A stretch of 64,000 nucleotides of DNA from Botryococcus braunii (GCA_002005505.1 MVGU01001275.1:85001-149000); one strand, 5' to 3'. Counted from the first letter of the stretch, positions 1-11,381 are shown. Program-made: numbers and translations. Notes: a model not told the origin generated them from the sequence alone.

Positions 1-7
1 CGGAGCG

Positions 8-8
<1 letters not shown>

Positions 9-71
<63 letters not shown>

Positions 72-73
72 CA
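9..73. repeat. (AC)n microsatellite
   Basis: Dinucleotide run with one ATAT interruption near 53-57. It probably lies in the intron preceding the exon at 295, because the only acceptor seen is at 292-294. The remainder of 74-294 is A-rich and then G/purine-rich, with nothing recognisable. Confidence 0.95.
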
Positions 74-294
74 AAAAGAAACCACAGAAAAACACAAGAC
101 AACACAACACAGCCACAAAGCCAAAACGCGCAGGCGCTCACACACACACCTACTTCAAAAAATTAATAATAATTAAAAAATATCAATGAAAACCATAAAC
201 ACACCCAAAAGAAGAGAGGGGGGGAGGGGGGGAGAAACAGAAAACCCGCCATTCTGGGGCCTTGAATCGGGGTTTGGCCTGGTGGCAAACGCAG

Positions 295-443
295 GTGCGC
301 TGTGCGAAATTGTGAACCGAGAAGACGGGAGCATGGCCCGCACGCCCCAGCTGCTGGAGTTTGCGCGCGAGCACAATCTCAAGGCCATCACCATTGCCGA
401 TCTGATCAAGTACATCGAAAAGAACTCTGGACAGACTCCGTAG
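295..443 (+). CDS. 3,4-dihydroxy-2-butanone 4-phosphate synthase, last visible exon (partial)
   Basis: This exon encodes the C-terminal end of a DHBP synthase, which converts ribulose 5-phosphate to the four-carbon precursor of lumazine in riboflavin synthesis; in plants this step is plastidial. The translation contains [16 protein letters not shown] followed by [21 protein letters not shown], the conserved end of the RibB fold. A pyrimidine-poor acceptor (gcag at 291-294) splits the Gly codon, so the exon starts at 295 in phase 1. Reading ends at TAG 441-443 right after the DHBP domain. Plant RIBA proteins continue into a GTP cyclohydrolase II domain, and no such sequence follows here. Either this is a stand-alone DHBP synthase or a weak donor at the stop leads to exons outside the recognisable region. 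The upstream exons lie left of the window. Confidence 0.82.
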
Positions 444-539
444 CGTTCCCTTGTCTTTTGACGCTCCCTTGCTCGAGCACGCCGCTGCCGCTGCCGCTGC
501 CATGACTCCTCCTAGCTGGACTGTCTTGGGTGGCGGGGC

Positions 540-1080
540 AATCCTCCATGTTGCCAGTTTAGGATGGGCAGAGCCCTGGAGGCCTCTTGGGGGGGCGTCT
601 TATCTGTCGCCTCCGTGCCCTGGACTTGATAATTCCGCCTGTCCATTAGGCAGTCCGGAGAGCCTCCTGTGTGCATTGTAAAGTATTACAAGTTTTACAA
701 GTATTACAAGCATTATTATTACTTCCTGAGGATGCCTCCGCGCTCTGGACTTGATTGATTGCACCTGCCAAAGATGGGGAGATCCTAGGGCCTCTTGGGC
801 AAACCGTCATGGTTGCTCCATGCCCTGGACTTGCCGAGTTCGCCCCGTCCATAGGGCAGACCCTAGGGCGTTCTGGGTGCATCTTGACCGATGCCTTCGT
901 GCATTGGACTTGACTTGTTTGCCAGTCCGTACTGGGCAGACCCCGGGGGCCATGTGGGCTGATCCTGGATGTTCCTCCATGCCCTTGACTTGCGAGCGCC
1001 CAGGTTGCCTCTGTGCCCTGGACTCACGATCGCCCATGTTGCCTGTTCCTGATGGGCAGACCTAATTGGTGCCCCCTGGG
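540..1080. repeat. Degenerate minisatellite, roughly 80-100 bp period
   Basis: The phrase 'tgccctggacttg' with close variants recurs near 618, 741, 821, 901 and 980. Each is followed within about 40-60 bases by a variant of 'gatgggcagacc' or 'gggcagaccc' (559, 770, 855, 935, 1050). Copies are diverged and of unequal length. No reading frame is maintained across copies, so I treat this as non-coding tandem repeat. Confidence 0.6.
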
Positions 1081-1244
1081 TACTTAGCAGGACTTTGCCA
1101 GTGCGGGTTGCCTGCCCATGGTATTGGTGAGGGTGCCTGGTGGTCCGATTTCATGCCTGAGCCAGTTGGGGTTTGCAGAGTTGGAGTCGGGCAACCCTCG
1201 GACATCGACACCAAGCCTTGGTTTTGGTGTCAGCGGGATCATCA

Positions 1245-1286
1245 GGTACCGCAGAGGGCACCGCAGAGGGTACCGCAGAGGGTACC
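1245..1286. repeat. 12-bp tandem repeat
   Basis: About three and a half copies of GGTACCGCAGAG with one substitution. It is short and has no associated gene. Confidence 0.85.
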
Positions 1287-1464
1287 TGTCGTTCTGACTG
1301 GGACGGCATCTAGATACCATCCCAGTGTATCTATCAGGACAGGGAGATCTATCGCTGGTAGAAACTATATGACTGGATATGTCCAGGCATGCAGTGCGTG
1401 ATAGGGAGAGTTGTTTCAGTGGTCGCAAAGAACGTTGCCTAGGAGGGCCTCCTAGGGCGAAGCG

Positions 1465-1586
1465 GAAGATGCAGGTTTCCGCGCACCTTCGAAGGGAAGA
1501 AGAGTTGTCTGCAAACTGGGCAGGCCGTCATTTCGCAGGACGGCCTGCCCTGTCTGCAGAGAAGGTGTACGGATATCTGCATCTTG
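1465..1586. repeat. Long imperfect inverted repeat (hairpin)
   Basis: The inner stem pairs 1508-1529 with 1539-1560 and includes 12 perfect base pairs (GGGCAGGCCGTC), with a 9-nt loop at 1530-1538. An outer stem pairs about 1465-1490 with 1561-1586, with a few mismatches. The arms are separated asymmetrically by the purine-rich segment 1491-1507. The fold resembles a plant pre-miRNA or a foldback MITE; the sequence alone does not decide which. Confidence 0.7.
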
Positions 1587-2068
1587 CAAGTACCACCACT
1601 CGGTACTTTTCTTCGTGGTATACACCCTTTTCCTATGGTAGAATGGCAGGGCCCGTGGTGGTGATAATCCCAACCATAAACTCGTATGGCGTAGGTTTGC
1701 AGGCAGTGCTATATCAGAAACTGTATGCCATCAGAAAAAGTATGAAGTGTGCATGACGCGGCACACGCGGAGGGAATATTATGTAAGCACCAGGAGTACG
1801 CGCTGTTCGCACCATACGTACACGAACCTCCTTGCCACCCGGGAGGGCCCAGCATAACCTTGAGGCCGTGAGGGACAACGTAAACACATGAAGACCAAGC
1901 CTCCCACATGGTACTATCGCTCCCGGGGGAATTTTGATTATGTTCAGTGTGTGTTGGTCTATCCCTCAACGTGTCTACCCCAGGACCCGTGGTGCCACTG
2001 ATGGGCGCCTGTACTGCAGTCGACTGACGGCGTGAGTTTGAGAAGAATTCTTTTTCATACACCGGGGT

Positions 2069-2239
2069 AACCAAAGTATAGCATTCGCCCAGACGGGCAT
2101 ACATTTATTATGTGACACATATATACACGGGTTAGCAGGTGGTACCATATGGATCCAGATGCATCTGCCACCCCGTATACGTATATATATGTGTCACGTA
2201 ATAATGTATGCCCGTCTCGGAGAATGCTGTACTTTGGTT
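2069..2239. repeat. 171-bp imperfect palindrome (foldback/MITE-like)
   Basis: Arms of about 65-85 bp. AACCAAAGTATAGCATTC at 2069-2086 pairs with the reverse complement at 2222-2239. The arms continue through GACGGGCATACATT and the TGTGACACATATATA stretch into a short loop around 2145-2155. Only scattered mismatches and one-base indels are visible. No ORF is maintained through it. Confidence 0.8.
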
Positions 2240-2563
2240 AGGTGCGGTATATACATTTAAATGAACATAAATTTATGTTCACTGCGGCTTCAAGCTGGGA
2301 AGCGACGAAAGACAGAGGCGCTTTTAGAAGCACTTGCATGTCGGTGATGTAGGCCTTAGCTAATGAAGGACGGGCTCGACAGATATGGACGGGATTTGTC
2401 CGCATCGGTCCGAACATACCGGGCTGAATTTCCTTCCAGATTTCCGAAACAGCGACCGTTTCTGAAGTTGCAGTAGCAGTTGTGTAGTTGCAGTACAGTG
2501 TTGGATTCATCAATGTCAGCGAGACTTGAGTCGTATCTGATCACTCATGGTGGGGTCAAGAAC

Positions 2564-2876
2564 CCCCCCCCCCCCTTTCCTCCCTTTGAGCTTTTCACCA
2601 CCCGCACCCTGGCCCGTTCAGTATTCTGGAAGGAAGGAAATATTACATCCAGGACCTCCAGCGAGGTCACTTAAGTGCTTTTCAGTCCGAAATTTGCCAC
2701 GATCGGGAACCTACCGACCCGAAAGGGCAGAAACTTGTACCAAAAAGCCCCAAAAATTCGGCCTTGCTGGAATTCCTCAAGTATACGTATGCACCACTTG
2801 CATCAGCCGGCGGCATCGGACGACGTCAAGAGCACCGGTGGGGAGGTACCTTCCCTCCCCCCGCCCCCCCCCCCCC
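2564..2876. repeat. Two poly-C stretches in a locally repeated segment
   Basis: Poly-C tracts at about 2561-2574 and 2859-2876 are each followed by a related phrase (gagcttttcaccacccgcaccctggcccg versus gagcttcaccacaccctcatcccggcccg). The segment appears to be a diverged duplication about 300 bp apart. Confidence 0.55.
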
Positions 2877-3047
2877 ACCCCCTCGAGCTTCACCACACCC
2901 TCATCCCGGCCCGCAGATCAACTCATGTGTTTGCATACACTAATTGCATCATAGCTGGCGAAGTTGACGGCGTCAAGGAACGCTGCTGCCTCCCCCAATC
3001 CCCAATCCCCCTTTCCAAAATAATACCCAGAATCTTGGGGTGTATGC

Positions 3048-3178
<131 letters not shown>

Positions 3179-3299
3179 TGAATGTCCGATTGGCTGAAAG
3201 AATGAATGAAAGAATTAATGATTGACTGAAAGAACGAATGGTGGATAAATGGTGGATGAATGAATGAACGAACGAACGAACGAAGGAATTATTGTATAA

Positions 3300-3530
3300 T
3301 ATCATTAAATATTCGGTTGCAACGAAGGAGTGTTTCTGACGTTTTACCAAATGGGTACAGGCCTTTCACACATAGCCTAGGCACACGTATAGCTAGCTAG
3401 CCGACATAACTGTTGCGTGTCATGTGTAATGACAGTCCCACGTTTTTGAGTTGTTGTAATCATGACGGGTCTTATTCATTCATTAAAAACTCGTTCCTTC
3501 AGATTATCACAACTTTGTTAATTCGAGACG
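3300..3530. repeat. Dispersed repeat, copy 1 (partner near 7864-8075)
   Basis: Shares blocks with 7864-8075: 'gtgtttctgacgttttaccaaatggg', 'catagcctaggcacac', 'gtcatgtgtaatgacagt', and 'gttgtaatcatgacgggtc', followed by a GAATTCATTCATTC-like tract. The two copies are diverged. No coding frame. Confidence 0.7.
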
Positions 3531-3537
3531 AACTGTA

Positions 3538-3794
3538 GCATTTCCTAGGGTATAATGATCTAGTGGGTCCTTGGCATTGCTCTTTGACTTGCCTTGTGAT
3601 CTGGGTTCGCAGTACAACCTCGCTCAGGTAGTTCGCTCGGTTGCCCGACTACGCGTCTGAGGCAGTACAATATAATTCAACCCACCCTGGATTTAAGAGT
3701 AGGCTTGCGAATCAATCATGTAACACTCTTTACGTGCTCACCACGAACGCCCTTGTTGTCTCTAAAACCTCTTCCGCTCAGTTATCCTACACGA
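3538..3794. repeat. Dispersed repeat, copy 1 (partner 13287-13542)
   Basis: Nearly colinear with 13287-13542 over about 255 bp with scattered substitutions. Starts AGCATTTCCTAGGGTATAAT and ends near TTATCCTACA in both. No ORF is conserved between copies, so this is a repeat rather than a gene. Confidence 0.85.
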
Positions 3795-3944
3795 ACTTTT
3801 AAATTTAAGGTAACATTTCTTGAAGTTAACAAAGGGTCTACGTAGAGCTACACGTTGGCTACATCGTTGGTACTTACTTCTTTGCCCGATTTCTGGTAAT
3901 TTTGAAAACGTTTGCTGCCAATGACTCCGAATTACGTTTGAGCT

Positions 3945-5190
3945 CGTAACTAGCGTCTCGCTCGCTTCAGCATGGTCCTCAATCTTCGGATGGCACCGAT
4001 CGCCATCGGACGAAGTCGTGATCAGACGTTCGATCAATTCCCATACTTGGAGAGAGGTCGTTGGCCCAACGGGGGGTACAAATGCTCTAGGACCACGCTC
4101 CATGAAATCAGGCTAGTTGGGATACCTGATTATCCATCTAGCCGATTTTTTCTACTACAATAAGAGGAAATCATACCCTACAACCCTCCCACCCCTGGAC
4201 CTGGAAATTGAAGACTACCCTCCACAAGGAAGGCATTTTTTCAACCAGTTTGTGTCCTATTTTTTTAGTAGTTACATTTGTTACGGGGTGCCGACCTGAG
4301 AATGCGGGTCTGCAGGGGCCCGTATGTATACACACATATATACGTAATCCCACAGAAACGCGGAAGCACTATGCAAGGCTCGGGCAAACACCCCCCATAG
4401 TCCCAAAGTATAATCCAATTTAGACTGTCTACCGCCTGTTTGAAATTTATTAAAAAAAACATCGGCGTTGTGCAAACTTCCGTCACAGACAAGGATTTTG
4501 CCTCCCTCTCACCTTCCCGGCGGGAGATTTCGGAAATCCCTTTTTGCAACCCCTGGCCGGTTGAGAATCTGCCCACACAACTTAACGATGATGGACACTT
4601 TATGATAAATTATCAGCTACTAATATGTACTTCTCTGCCTGCTGATCACCATTTTGGGGAACTTGTGCCGTCAATGCCTCCGAGTTATGTTTGAGCTCGA
4701 ACATAACTCGGAGGTTGTGAATATATACTACATATAGTAGACCCATAGGCCAACTGGGGTCCCGCTCCAACCATCGGCATGGCCCCAGGTTTCCTTGATC
4801 GGAAGCAGTATGTCGCGCTATTGGCAGTACTGACATGTCTTGATGAGACGTTCGATCAATTCCCATACTTGGGGAGAGGCCGTTTGGCCCGACAGGGGGT
4901 ACAAATGCTCGAGGACCTCGCAGCTTGGAGTCAGGCTTGCTGGGATACCTGAGTATCCATGTAGCCAAACTTTAGAACGCCACTTTATTTTCATGTAAAC
5001 GATTAATTTTTCACGGGGTCCCGACCTGAGCATGCATGCCTGCAAGATAGGGAACTGATCGTTTAAATCAAGTCAGTTTGCGATCTTTGAGCGGATGCCC
5101 ACATGGGGATGCGCTGCAGTGGCCCGATCTCTTTTAAGCGAAAACATCATGCAAGGGTCGGGCAATCGCCCCCCTACAGTCCCCGAACTG
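3945..5190. repeat. Two tandem-like copies of a dispersed repeat family (family R)
   Basis: Copy 1 covers about 3945-4410 and copy 2 about 4690-5190. Each has a left block (ACGTTCGATCAATTCCCATACTTGG, then 'gtcgtttggcccgacgggggtacaaatgctcgagg') and a right block (ACGGGGTGCCGACCTGAGCATGCATGCCTGCAG, then a hairpin CATCCCCA..TGGGGATGCGC, then 'gcaagggtcgggcaaacaccccc'). Other copies lie at 8210-8710, 9858-10180 and 19786-19922. Family unknown to me. The hairpin is reminiscent of a non-autonomous element terminus. Confidence 0.75.
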
Positions 5191-5207
5191 ATATAGTGGT
5201 TCTAAGT

Positions 5208-5393
<186 letters not shown>

Positions 5394-5399
5394 ACTTAG

Positions 5400-6060
5400 T
5401 GGCCTGGGTACCAATGTTTCGAGTTCATCGGAACAAACAGGTATACACTTTATATATCGTCTCCAAGGAGACTCTCTATTTGGCCAAATTGAGACTCTCC
5501 ATTTGTTTTATCGTAATATATCCGTCTTTGTGCACCAAAATGGCAAGGGCTCTCTGACCATTAGCGCTAAGTAGTGCAGAAAATCTGCAAAAGACTGGTC
5601 TTTGCACCATCGCCATCGACCAGTCGGTCGACTGCAGCAATTCTTCCATGGAGCCATCGAAGCTGGCCAGCTTGGCAGATCAAGATTGCGTGGGTTGCGG
5701 TGTTGCACGTGTGGGGCTTCAAAAGGGAAGTCCTGTCAAAGCCCTTGAACACCATGAAAATAATCAAAGGCTCTTCTTACGTGCCCCGCAAAAACCTTAC
5801 CCCAAGTAGAAACCACACGTATTTAGACAATGGGGTCGGAAAGGGTGGAGCTAAGTTGGGCATGCCACGTGCGCACGGTGTGCAGGCCCATTAATGTGTA
5901 TCACAAACTGCAAGTTACACAAGAGGGAAACACAACAACTTGACATCCTTCAACTTACAATTATGACAGCACGCAACTTTACATCATTACAACTTACAAC
6001 TTCACTTTTAACGTCCCAAACCTCTTAACAAAGCTTAAGAGAAGCCTTAAGTGAAGGAAA
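5400..6060. other. Unannotated stretch
   Basis: Short open frames occur on both strands, for example minus 5567-5767. None shows a motif, splice context or family that I recognise. I see no supportable gene. Confidence 0.5.
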
Positions 6061-6285
6061 AGAATTAATGGAATGACGAGGAGGAAGGAAAAAGGAAAGT
6101 GGAAGGGGAAGTGGAAGGGGAAGTGGAAGGGTGAGAAGCTTTCACCCTTATAAGGAGAATGAAAGTGGAAGGGGAAGGGGAAGGAGAAGATGATGAGGAA
6201 TATGAAGGGGAAGAACATTAGAGAGGAAGAGGAGGAGGAGGTGGAGGAGGAAGAGGAGGAGGAGGAGGAGGAGGAAGAACAAAAT
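6061..6285. repeat. Purine-rich low-complexity tract
   Basis: Repeats of GGAAGTGGAAGG (6085-6185) grade into GAGGAGGAG trinucleotide repeats (6225-6280). The apparent Glu-rich frame is a by-product of composition. Confidence 0.9.
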
Positions 6286-6620
6286 GGAAAGAGTAGTGTC
6301 AGTCGTGGGTGCGCGTGGGACACGGAAGCGTTACCGTTACTTATGTCTCCCAGAAGGTTAGCTCGTCGCAGTCCGTCAGACCGATGGCTCGCAGCGAAAC
6401 ACATGCTCCCGAGCGAAGCGGCCAAATGTAGTCCCCTGTGGGGGCCCGTCACCATGTCAAAGTCCTGCACACTGCTGTCCCGCCACAGCGTGTATGGCAG
6501 CCTGGAACCTGTGATGCATATGCTGCCGTAGCCCCCGTCAAAAACACCCTCCCTAATCATTTAGTCAGCAAGCACAGCGTTGGTGATTTTGTGTATGTGT
6601 TGGGAGGGGATAGGGAACCT

Positions 6621-6628
6621 TTGTGTGT

Positions 6629-6681
<53 letters not shown>

Positions 6682-6826
6682 TGTGTATGTGTGTGTGTGT
6701 GTGTGTCTCTGTGTGTGTGTGTGCGTGCGTGTGTGTGTGCATGCGTGCGTTCGTGCGTGTGCGGGCGCTGGCGTGCGGGTGTGCGTGCTTGTGCGTTCGT
6801 GTGTGTGCATGCGTGCGTGTGCACGC

Positions 6827-6877
<51 letters not shown>

Positions 6878-6940
6878 GTGTGTGTGTGTGTGTCTGTGTG
6901 TTTCTGTGTGCTCGTGTGTGCGTGTGCGTGTGTGTGAGCG
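6621..6940. repeat. (TG)n imperfect microsatellite
   Basis: About 320 bp of TG with CG, TT and TC interruptions. Long 'ORFs' in several frames here are artefacts of the repeat. Confidence 0.97.
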
Positions 6941-7079
6941 CGCCCGCATATATTCCCGCACGTGTTGGGATCCCCCCGGGGGGGGGGATAAAACAGTGGT
7001 TTACCCCGCAATACACTCCACGGAGCTAAGAAATCATGTAAAAGCAGGCACAGAAACTAATGTCTTGCGTTGAGAACCA

Positions 7080-7155
7080 CTTTGATATCCCCGGAACTCG
7101 AACCAGGGATCCCTGAACCAGGGTTCCGGACCGTGGCGTATATACGCCTCACACA
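7080..7155 (-). other. Possible tRNA-derived (pol III B-box-like) sequence
   Basis: On the minus strand the segment reads GGTTCGAGTTCC, matching the T-arm/B-box consensus GGTTCGANTCC, about 30 nt downstream of a perfect 14-bp palindrome GGCGTATATACGCC. I cannot fold a full cloverleaf and find no clear A box. A tRNA-derived SINE head is possible. Confidence 0.25.
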
Positions 7156-7386
7156 AGAAGCCTTCGTCTGAAATTCAGGCAGACAAACACACCCTCCGCT
7201 GACGCACTGCCATGACTATATAGTCATATATCAGCTCCATCACACAACATTGGCGAAAAATAGTAGCGGCGTGACAGAACTGCGACGTGACATAGCTGCA
7301 CCGTCAGATAATAGTCATTTTACTAAGTGTGCGGCGTGACAACTGCTGAACAGTTCAAGAACGGGCCTCCACCCTATGACGCGCCC

Positions 7387-7409
7387 ACCTTGCCCCCCCC
7401 CCCCCCCCC
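7387..7409. repeat. Poly-C tract
   Basis: A homopolymer of about 17-18 C residues near 7394-7410. Another long C run lies at about 42906-42921. No gene nearby. Confidence 0.9.
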
Positions 7410-7559
7410 AAATTAGTACATACCGTCATTATTAGGGCACTACTCAGTACCTGTTGCCGCAGTGACCTATCGCACGAGCAAGCCGCATTGACACATGTTT
7501 CGCCAGACATCGGACTTATCTTACTGCCGTACGCTTCAGCCCTATTGGTGGGAAGTCAC

Positions 7560-7666
7560 TTTTCTTCCTTCCTTCCTTCCTTTCTTCCTACCTCCATTCC
7601 TTCCTTGCTTCCTTCGTTACTTCCCTCCTTCCCTCCTTCCTTTCTTCCTTACTTCCTTCCTGCCTT
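7560..7666. repeat. (TTCC)n tetranucleotide repeat
   Basis: An imperfect CTTC/TTCC tract directly abutting the left arm of the palindrome at 7670. Confidence 0.9.
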
Positions 7667-7669
7667 CGA

Positions 7670-7863
7670 ATCGTCACGCAACCAAAACTTTAATGAGATC
7701 AATAGTTCATTCATTCATTCATCAATCCATCCATCCATACATAGGAGAGTGTAAGGGAGGAAGGAATTCCTCCCTCCCTTACACTCTCCTATGTATGGAT
7801 GGATGGATTGATGAATGAATGAATGAACTATTGATCTCATTAAAGTTTTGGTTGCGTGACGAT
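7670..7863. repeat. Near-perfect 194-bp palindrome
   Basis: Left arm 7670-7766 and right arm 7767-7863 (97 bp each) are reverse complements with only about one mismatch that I can see. There is no loop: the symmetry centre is the GAATTC at 7764-7769. The arms carry the ATTC/ATCC tetranucleotide tract and CGTCACGCAACCAAAACTTT. The sequence just outside differs on the two sides, so the palindrome is bounded. Confidence 0.9.
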
Positions 7864-8075
7864 TTCGAAAAAGTGTTTGTGAGGTTTGACCAAATGGGAA
7901 CATGTACAGGCGTTTCACACATATCCTAGGCACACATAGTCGTCATAGTAGTTTAACGGGTCATGTACAGTGACAGTTCTACGCTTTCAATCGTTGTAAT
8001 CATGATGGGTCAAATTCATTCATTCAATAACTCAATAACTCATTCCTTCACGGAATCACAACAGAGAAGTTTCTT
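7864..8075. repeat. Dispersed repeat, copy 2 (partner 3300-3530)
   Basis: Carries the same ordered blocks as 3300-3530 (accaaatggg, catatcctaggcacac, gttgtaatcatgatgggtc). It follows immediately after the palindrome. Confidence 0.7.
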
Positions 8076-8209
8076 GATGTTAGAGAAGAATACCTGCACA
8101 CGATGGCTATTTTTTTATTGCTTGTTTACTAATAACTTGTGACTTGCCCCTAATTCCTACGTAGGTATACCTGCCTTCTTGTGTCCCAATTTTAGTCAAT
8201 AGTGCTGTG

Positions 8210-8710
8210 ACTCCGATTCTGTTTGAAGTTGTTACTAGCGGCTCGCTCTTATCACAAGCATTGGCATGGCCCCAAACTCCCGAATGACCCGATCACAATC
8301 GGAAGCAGTGTGTCGCGCTAGTTGCAATACTGTACAGTCATGTCGCGATCAAATGTTCGATCCATTCCCATACTTGGGGACAGGTCCTTTGGCCCGACAG
8401 GGGGTACAAATGCTCGAGGACCACGCTCCCCGAGGTTGGGCTCAGTAGGATACCTGAGTATCCATCTAGCCGCACCAAATAACAATAGAATTCATTCGAA
8501 TGGAATCAATTTTTTAACGGGGTGCCGACCTGGGCATGCATGCCTGCAGCAAGTCAATTGACGTTGCAAGACAGGTCCCTATGGTGGAGCGCATTCCCAC
8601 ATGGGGATGCGCTGCAGAGGCCCGTAGGTACATACGTGGTTTTCCATGAAGGCGGATACGTTCCGGAACATCAAGGGTCGGGCAAACACCCCCCTACAGT
8701 CACCCATTGC
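8210..8710. repeat. Family R dispersed repeat, copy 3
   Basis: Has both the left block (catacttggggacaggtcctttggcccgacag) and the right block (acggggtgccgacctgggcatgcatgcctgcag, hairpin around 8590-8615, gggtcgggcaaacacccccctacag). Confidence 0.75.
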
Positions 8711-9029
8711 ACTGGGGCAAAGCAATAGTATCTACATCTGTATGATTTTCATATAACCGGCGTTGTGCAAAAATCCGTCACTGACAAGGTTAGTCAGCTG
8801 ACTAAAAGCACTGGTAGTCACACTATCACTAACTAGCACAAACATCAACCAATCGGTGTTCGGCACTGAATGTTCTAACAATGTATATACCGATATACGC
8901 ATAATAGGATGCACTTCAGCATGCATACTAACCAAACTGCTCCCAGAGAATTTGGGAGATTCTTAACAGATTCTGTGTCACATTTTTTATTACCTCATTC
9001 CCCTCTTGCTAAATTCAACGATGAAGGGC

Positions 9030-9440
9030 TGTGTTTGAATGAATGAATGAAGGAATACGTGAATGAGTCAATGGATGGATGAATGCATTCAGTCCTTCAC
9101 TCATACGAATGAATGAATAAATGATTGAATTAATGAATGGATGGATGGATGAATGAATGAATAAATAATTGATTAAGATGCATGAAACTACGAAGAAAGG
9201 AAATAAGGATTTAAGGAAAGAAAGGCAAAAGCGAGGTCGGTCATTGTTTTCCATAACGGAAACTAATGACTAGAGGTTGTCAAATGGTTGGATGCGCAGA
9301 CGCATGCATCAGAAAATGAATTGATGAATAGATGAATAAATGGATGAATGAACGCTTGTATGAGTAAATGGATGGATGGAGGAGTGATTGAATGGATGAC
9401 TTACTGACTGACTGACTGGATGGAGGGATAGACGGACGAA
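9030..9440. repeat. GAAT/GGAT tetranucleotide repeats
   Basis: Interrupted tracts of GAATGAAT, GGATGGAT and GACTGACT, separated by about 150 bp of unique sequence around 9180-9300. Confidence 0.85.
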
Positions 9441-9540
9441 CGGATGGACGGACGGGTGAGCAACCGAACGAAAGAACGTATGCTCATTCGTTGGTCGCAG
9501 TACGAATGAAAGACTAAACGAACAATAGCACAAACCATCC

Positions 9541-9836
<296 letters not shown>

Positions 9837-9857
9837 CACATACACACAGACAAAACC

Positions 9858-10180
9858 GGAAGTCGCGCTCGTTGCAGTACTGTCGATCAAACGTTCGATC
9901 CATTCCCATACTTGGGGAGAGCTCGAGGTCGTTTGGCCCGCCGGGGGTAATAAATGCTCGAGGTCCACGCTTCCTGAAATCAAACTAGGTGGGATACCTG
10001 AGTATCCATCTAGTTACGACCTGAGCATGCATGCCTGCAGCGAGTCAGGACAGTTCCGTATCTTGGAGCGCATCCCCAGATGGGGATGCGCTGCAGGGGC
10101 CCGTATGATTACACGTGGCTTCCGATAAAGGCGGAAAATCATGCAAGGGTCGGGCAAACACCCCCATACAGTTCCCTCAT
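9858..10180. repeat. Family R dispersed repeat, copy 4
   Basis: Left block 9875-10010. Right block 10015-10180 includes the perfect hairpin GCGCATCCCC AGAT GGGGATGCGC at 10069-10092. Confidence 0.8.
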
Positions 10181-10209
10181 GCACTCTTGCAAGTACTACT
10201 GTCTACATC

Positions 10210-11090
10210 TCACCCAAGGGCAAAGATATCGTGCAGTATTTTGGAGGTCTACCGTTGTGACGGATTGATTGGCAGAATGAGGGATTTGTACAGGAATAGT
10301 GGCCCTTTTTGGATCAGTAGTCTATGAGCTATTTTTGAGTTATGAGTTTGTGCCTGCCCCGGACTTGTGTACTTGACAAATTTAGCCGGGCGTGCCGGCG
10401 TGGCAGGTTGACTGATTGAATCGAAAACGGACCCCACTTTTCGACAACACCACACACAAGCGCAGAGACTACGTTTCAAAAAATAAACCCTTGATGTTGT
10501 GCGAATACGGGTATTGATTGTGTGATCTTAGTTTTAAGCTCACTTCTTCTCTCGCATTTGTACGCGATTTCCACAAGTTGACACCGTTTCAGCTAGAAAA
10601 GCTCACGTTTTGCAACATATCGGTTGGGCTTTGTTCTTGATAGATTTGAGATCCATTTTTTTTGTCAGGGGTGGGTGGCAAGGGAGGAACATTAGCTCCT
10701 TTGACGTGTCTCTGTGGGGCCCGGGGAAAAGCGGTTTGTCCTTTGGCACGGGAGGATCGGACGAGGTGGTGTTTTGTTGGGGCAGTTGCAAATCAGGTGG
10801 CCATCTTCAATAAGGCATATATGAAAGCACACGGCTGCAAAGAGAAATACAAGCTCACCAAGAGGTAGCCCAACGAATAGCCTTGACACTGCATTAAACT
10901 TGGGTGAATCACATGCCTGAAACATGCGCTATAGCACTTTCCCTCGAAGGCAGTGTTGCACAAAATCTCTGCCCTTGCGTGATCTGTATGATTTTCATGA
11001 GACCGGTGTTGTGCAAAAATCCAAGAAAAGACTGATTGCGAGCTTTACCAACCACAAATATCAACCAATCAGTGTTTGGCATGGATGAAT
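10210..11090. repeat. Long dispersed repeat, copy 1 (partner 12240-13110)
   Basis: Colinear with 12240-13110. Shared landmarks include gggcaaagatatcgtgcag, ggaggtctaccgttgtgacgg, ttgatagatttgaga, aaagcggtttgtcctttggc and catgcctgaaacatgcgcta. Copies differ by small indels and substitutions. The short frames inside are not conserved as protein, so this is scored as a non-coding repeat. Confidence 0.85.
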
Positions 11091-11225
11091 GAATGGATGG
11101 ATAGATGGATGGATGGATGGATGAATTAATGAATGAATGAAAACACGATTGAATGAATGGCTGCATGAATGGATGGATGGACGGACGGATGGATGAATGA
11201 TGGATGGATCAATGAACGGACGGAC
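11083..11225. repeat. GAAT/GGAT tetranucleotide repeats
   Basis: Imperfect GGATGGATGAATGAATG array. It is followed at 11326 by a CA microsatellite. Confidence 0.88.
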
Positions 11226-11323
11226 GGACAAACGAGCAAATGCGGATTCATTCTTTCCAGCATACACGATGGAATGAACAAATGAACAAAGAACAAACGA
11301 ATGATCGTACAAACGGACAAATG

Positions 11324-11325
<2 letters not shown>

Positions 11326-11375
<50 letters not shown>

Positions 11376-11381
11376 CACACA

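Noticed and set aside
5508..5767. Minus-strand open frames with Cys and His residues
   Set aside because: No family recognised, no splice signals that I trust, and no neighbouring exon.
6190..6531. Glu-rich protein of 113 codons
   Set aside because: Low-complexity GAGGAG tract; the rest of the frame has no recognisable protein.
10603..10813. Short frames on both strands, present again near 12690-12870
   Set aside because: Part of a duplicated non-coding repeat. Indels between the copies break the frames, so there is no protein conservation.
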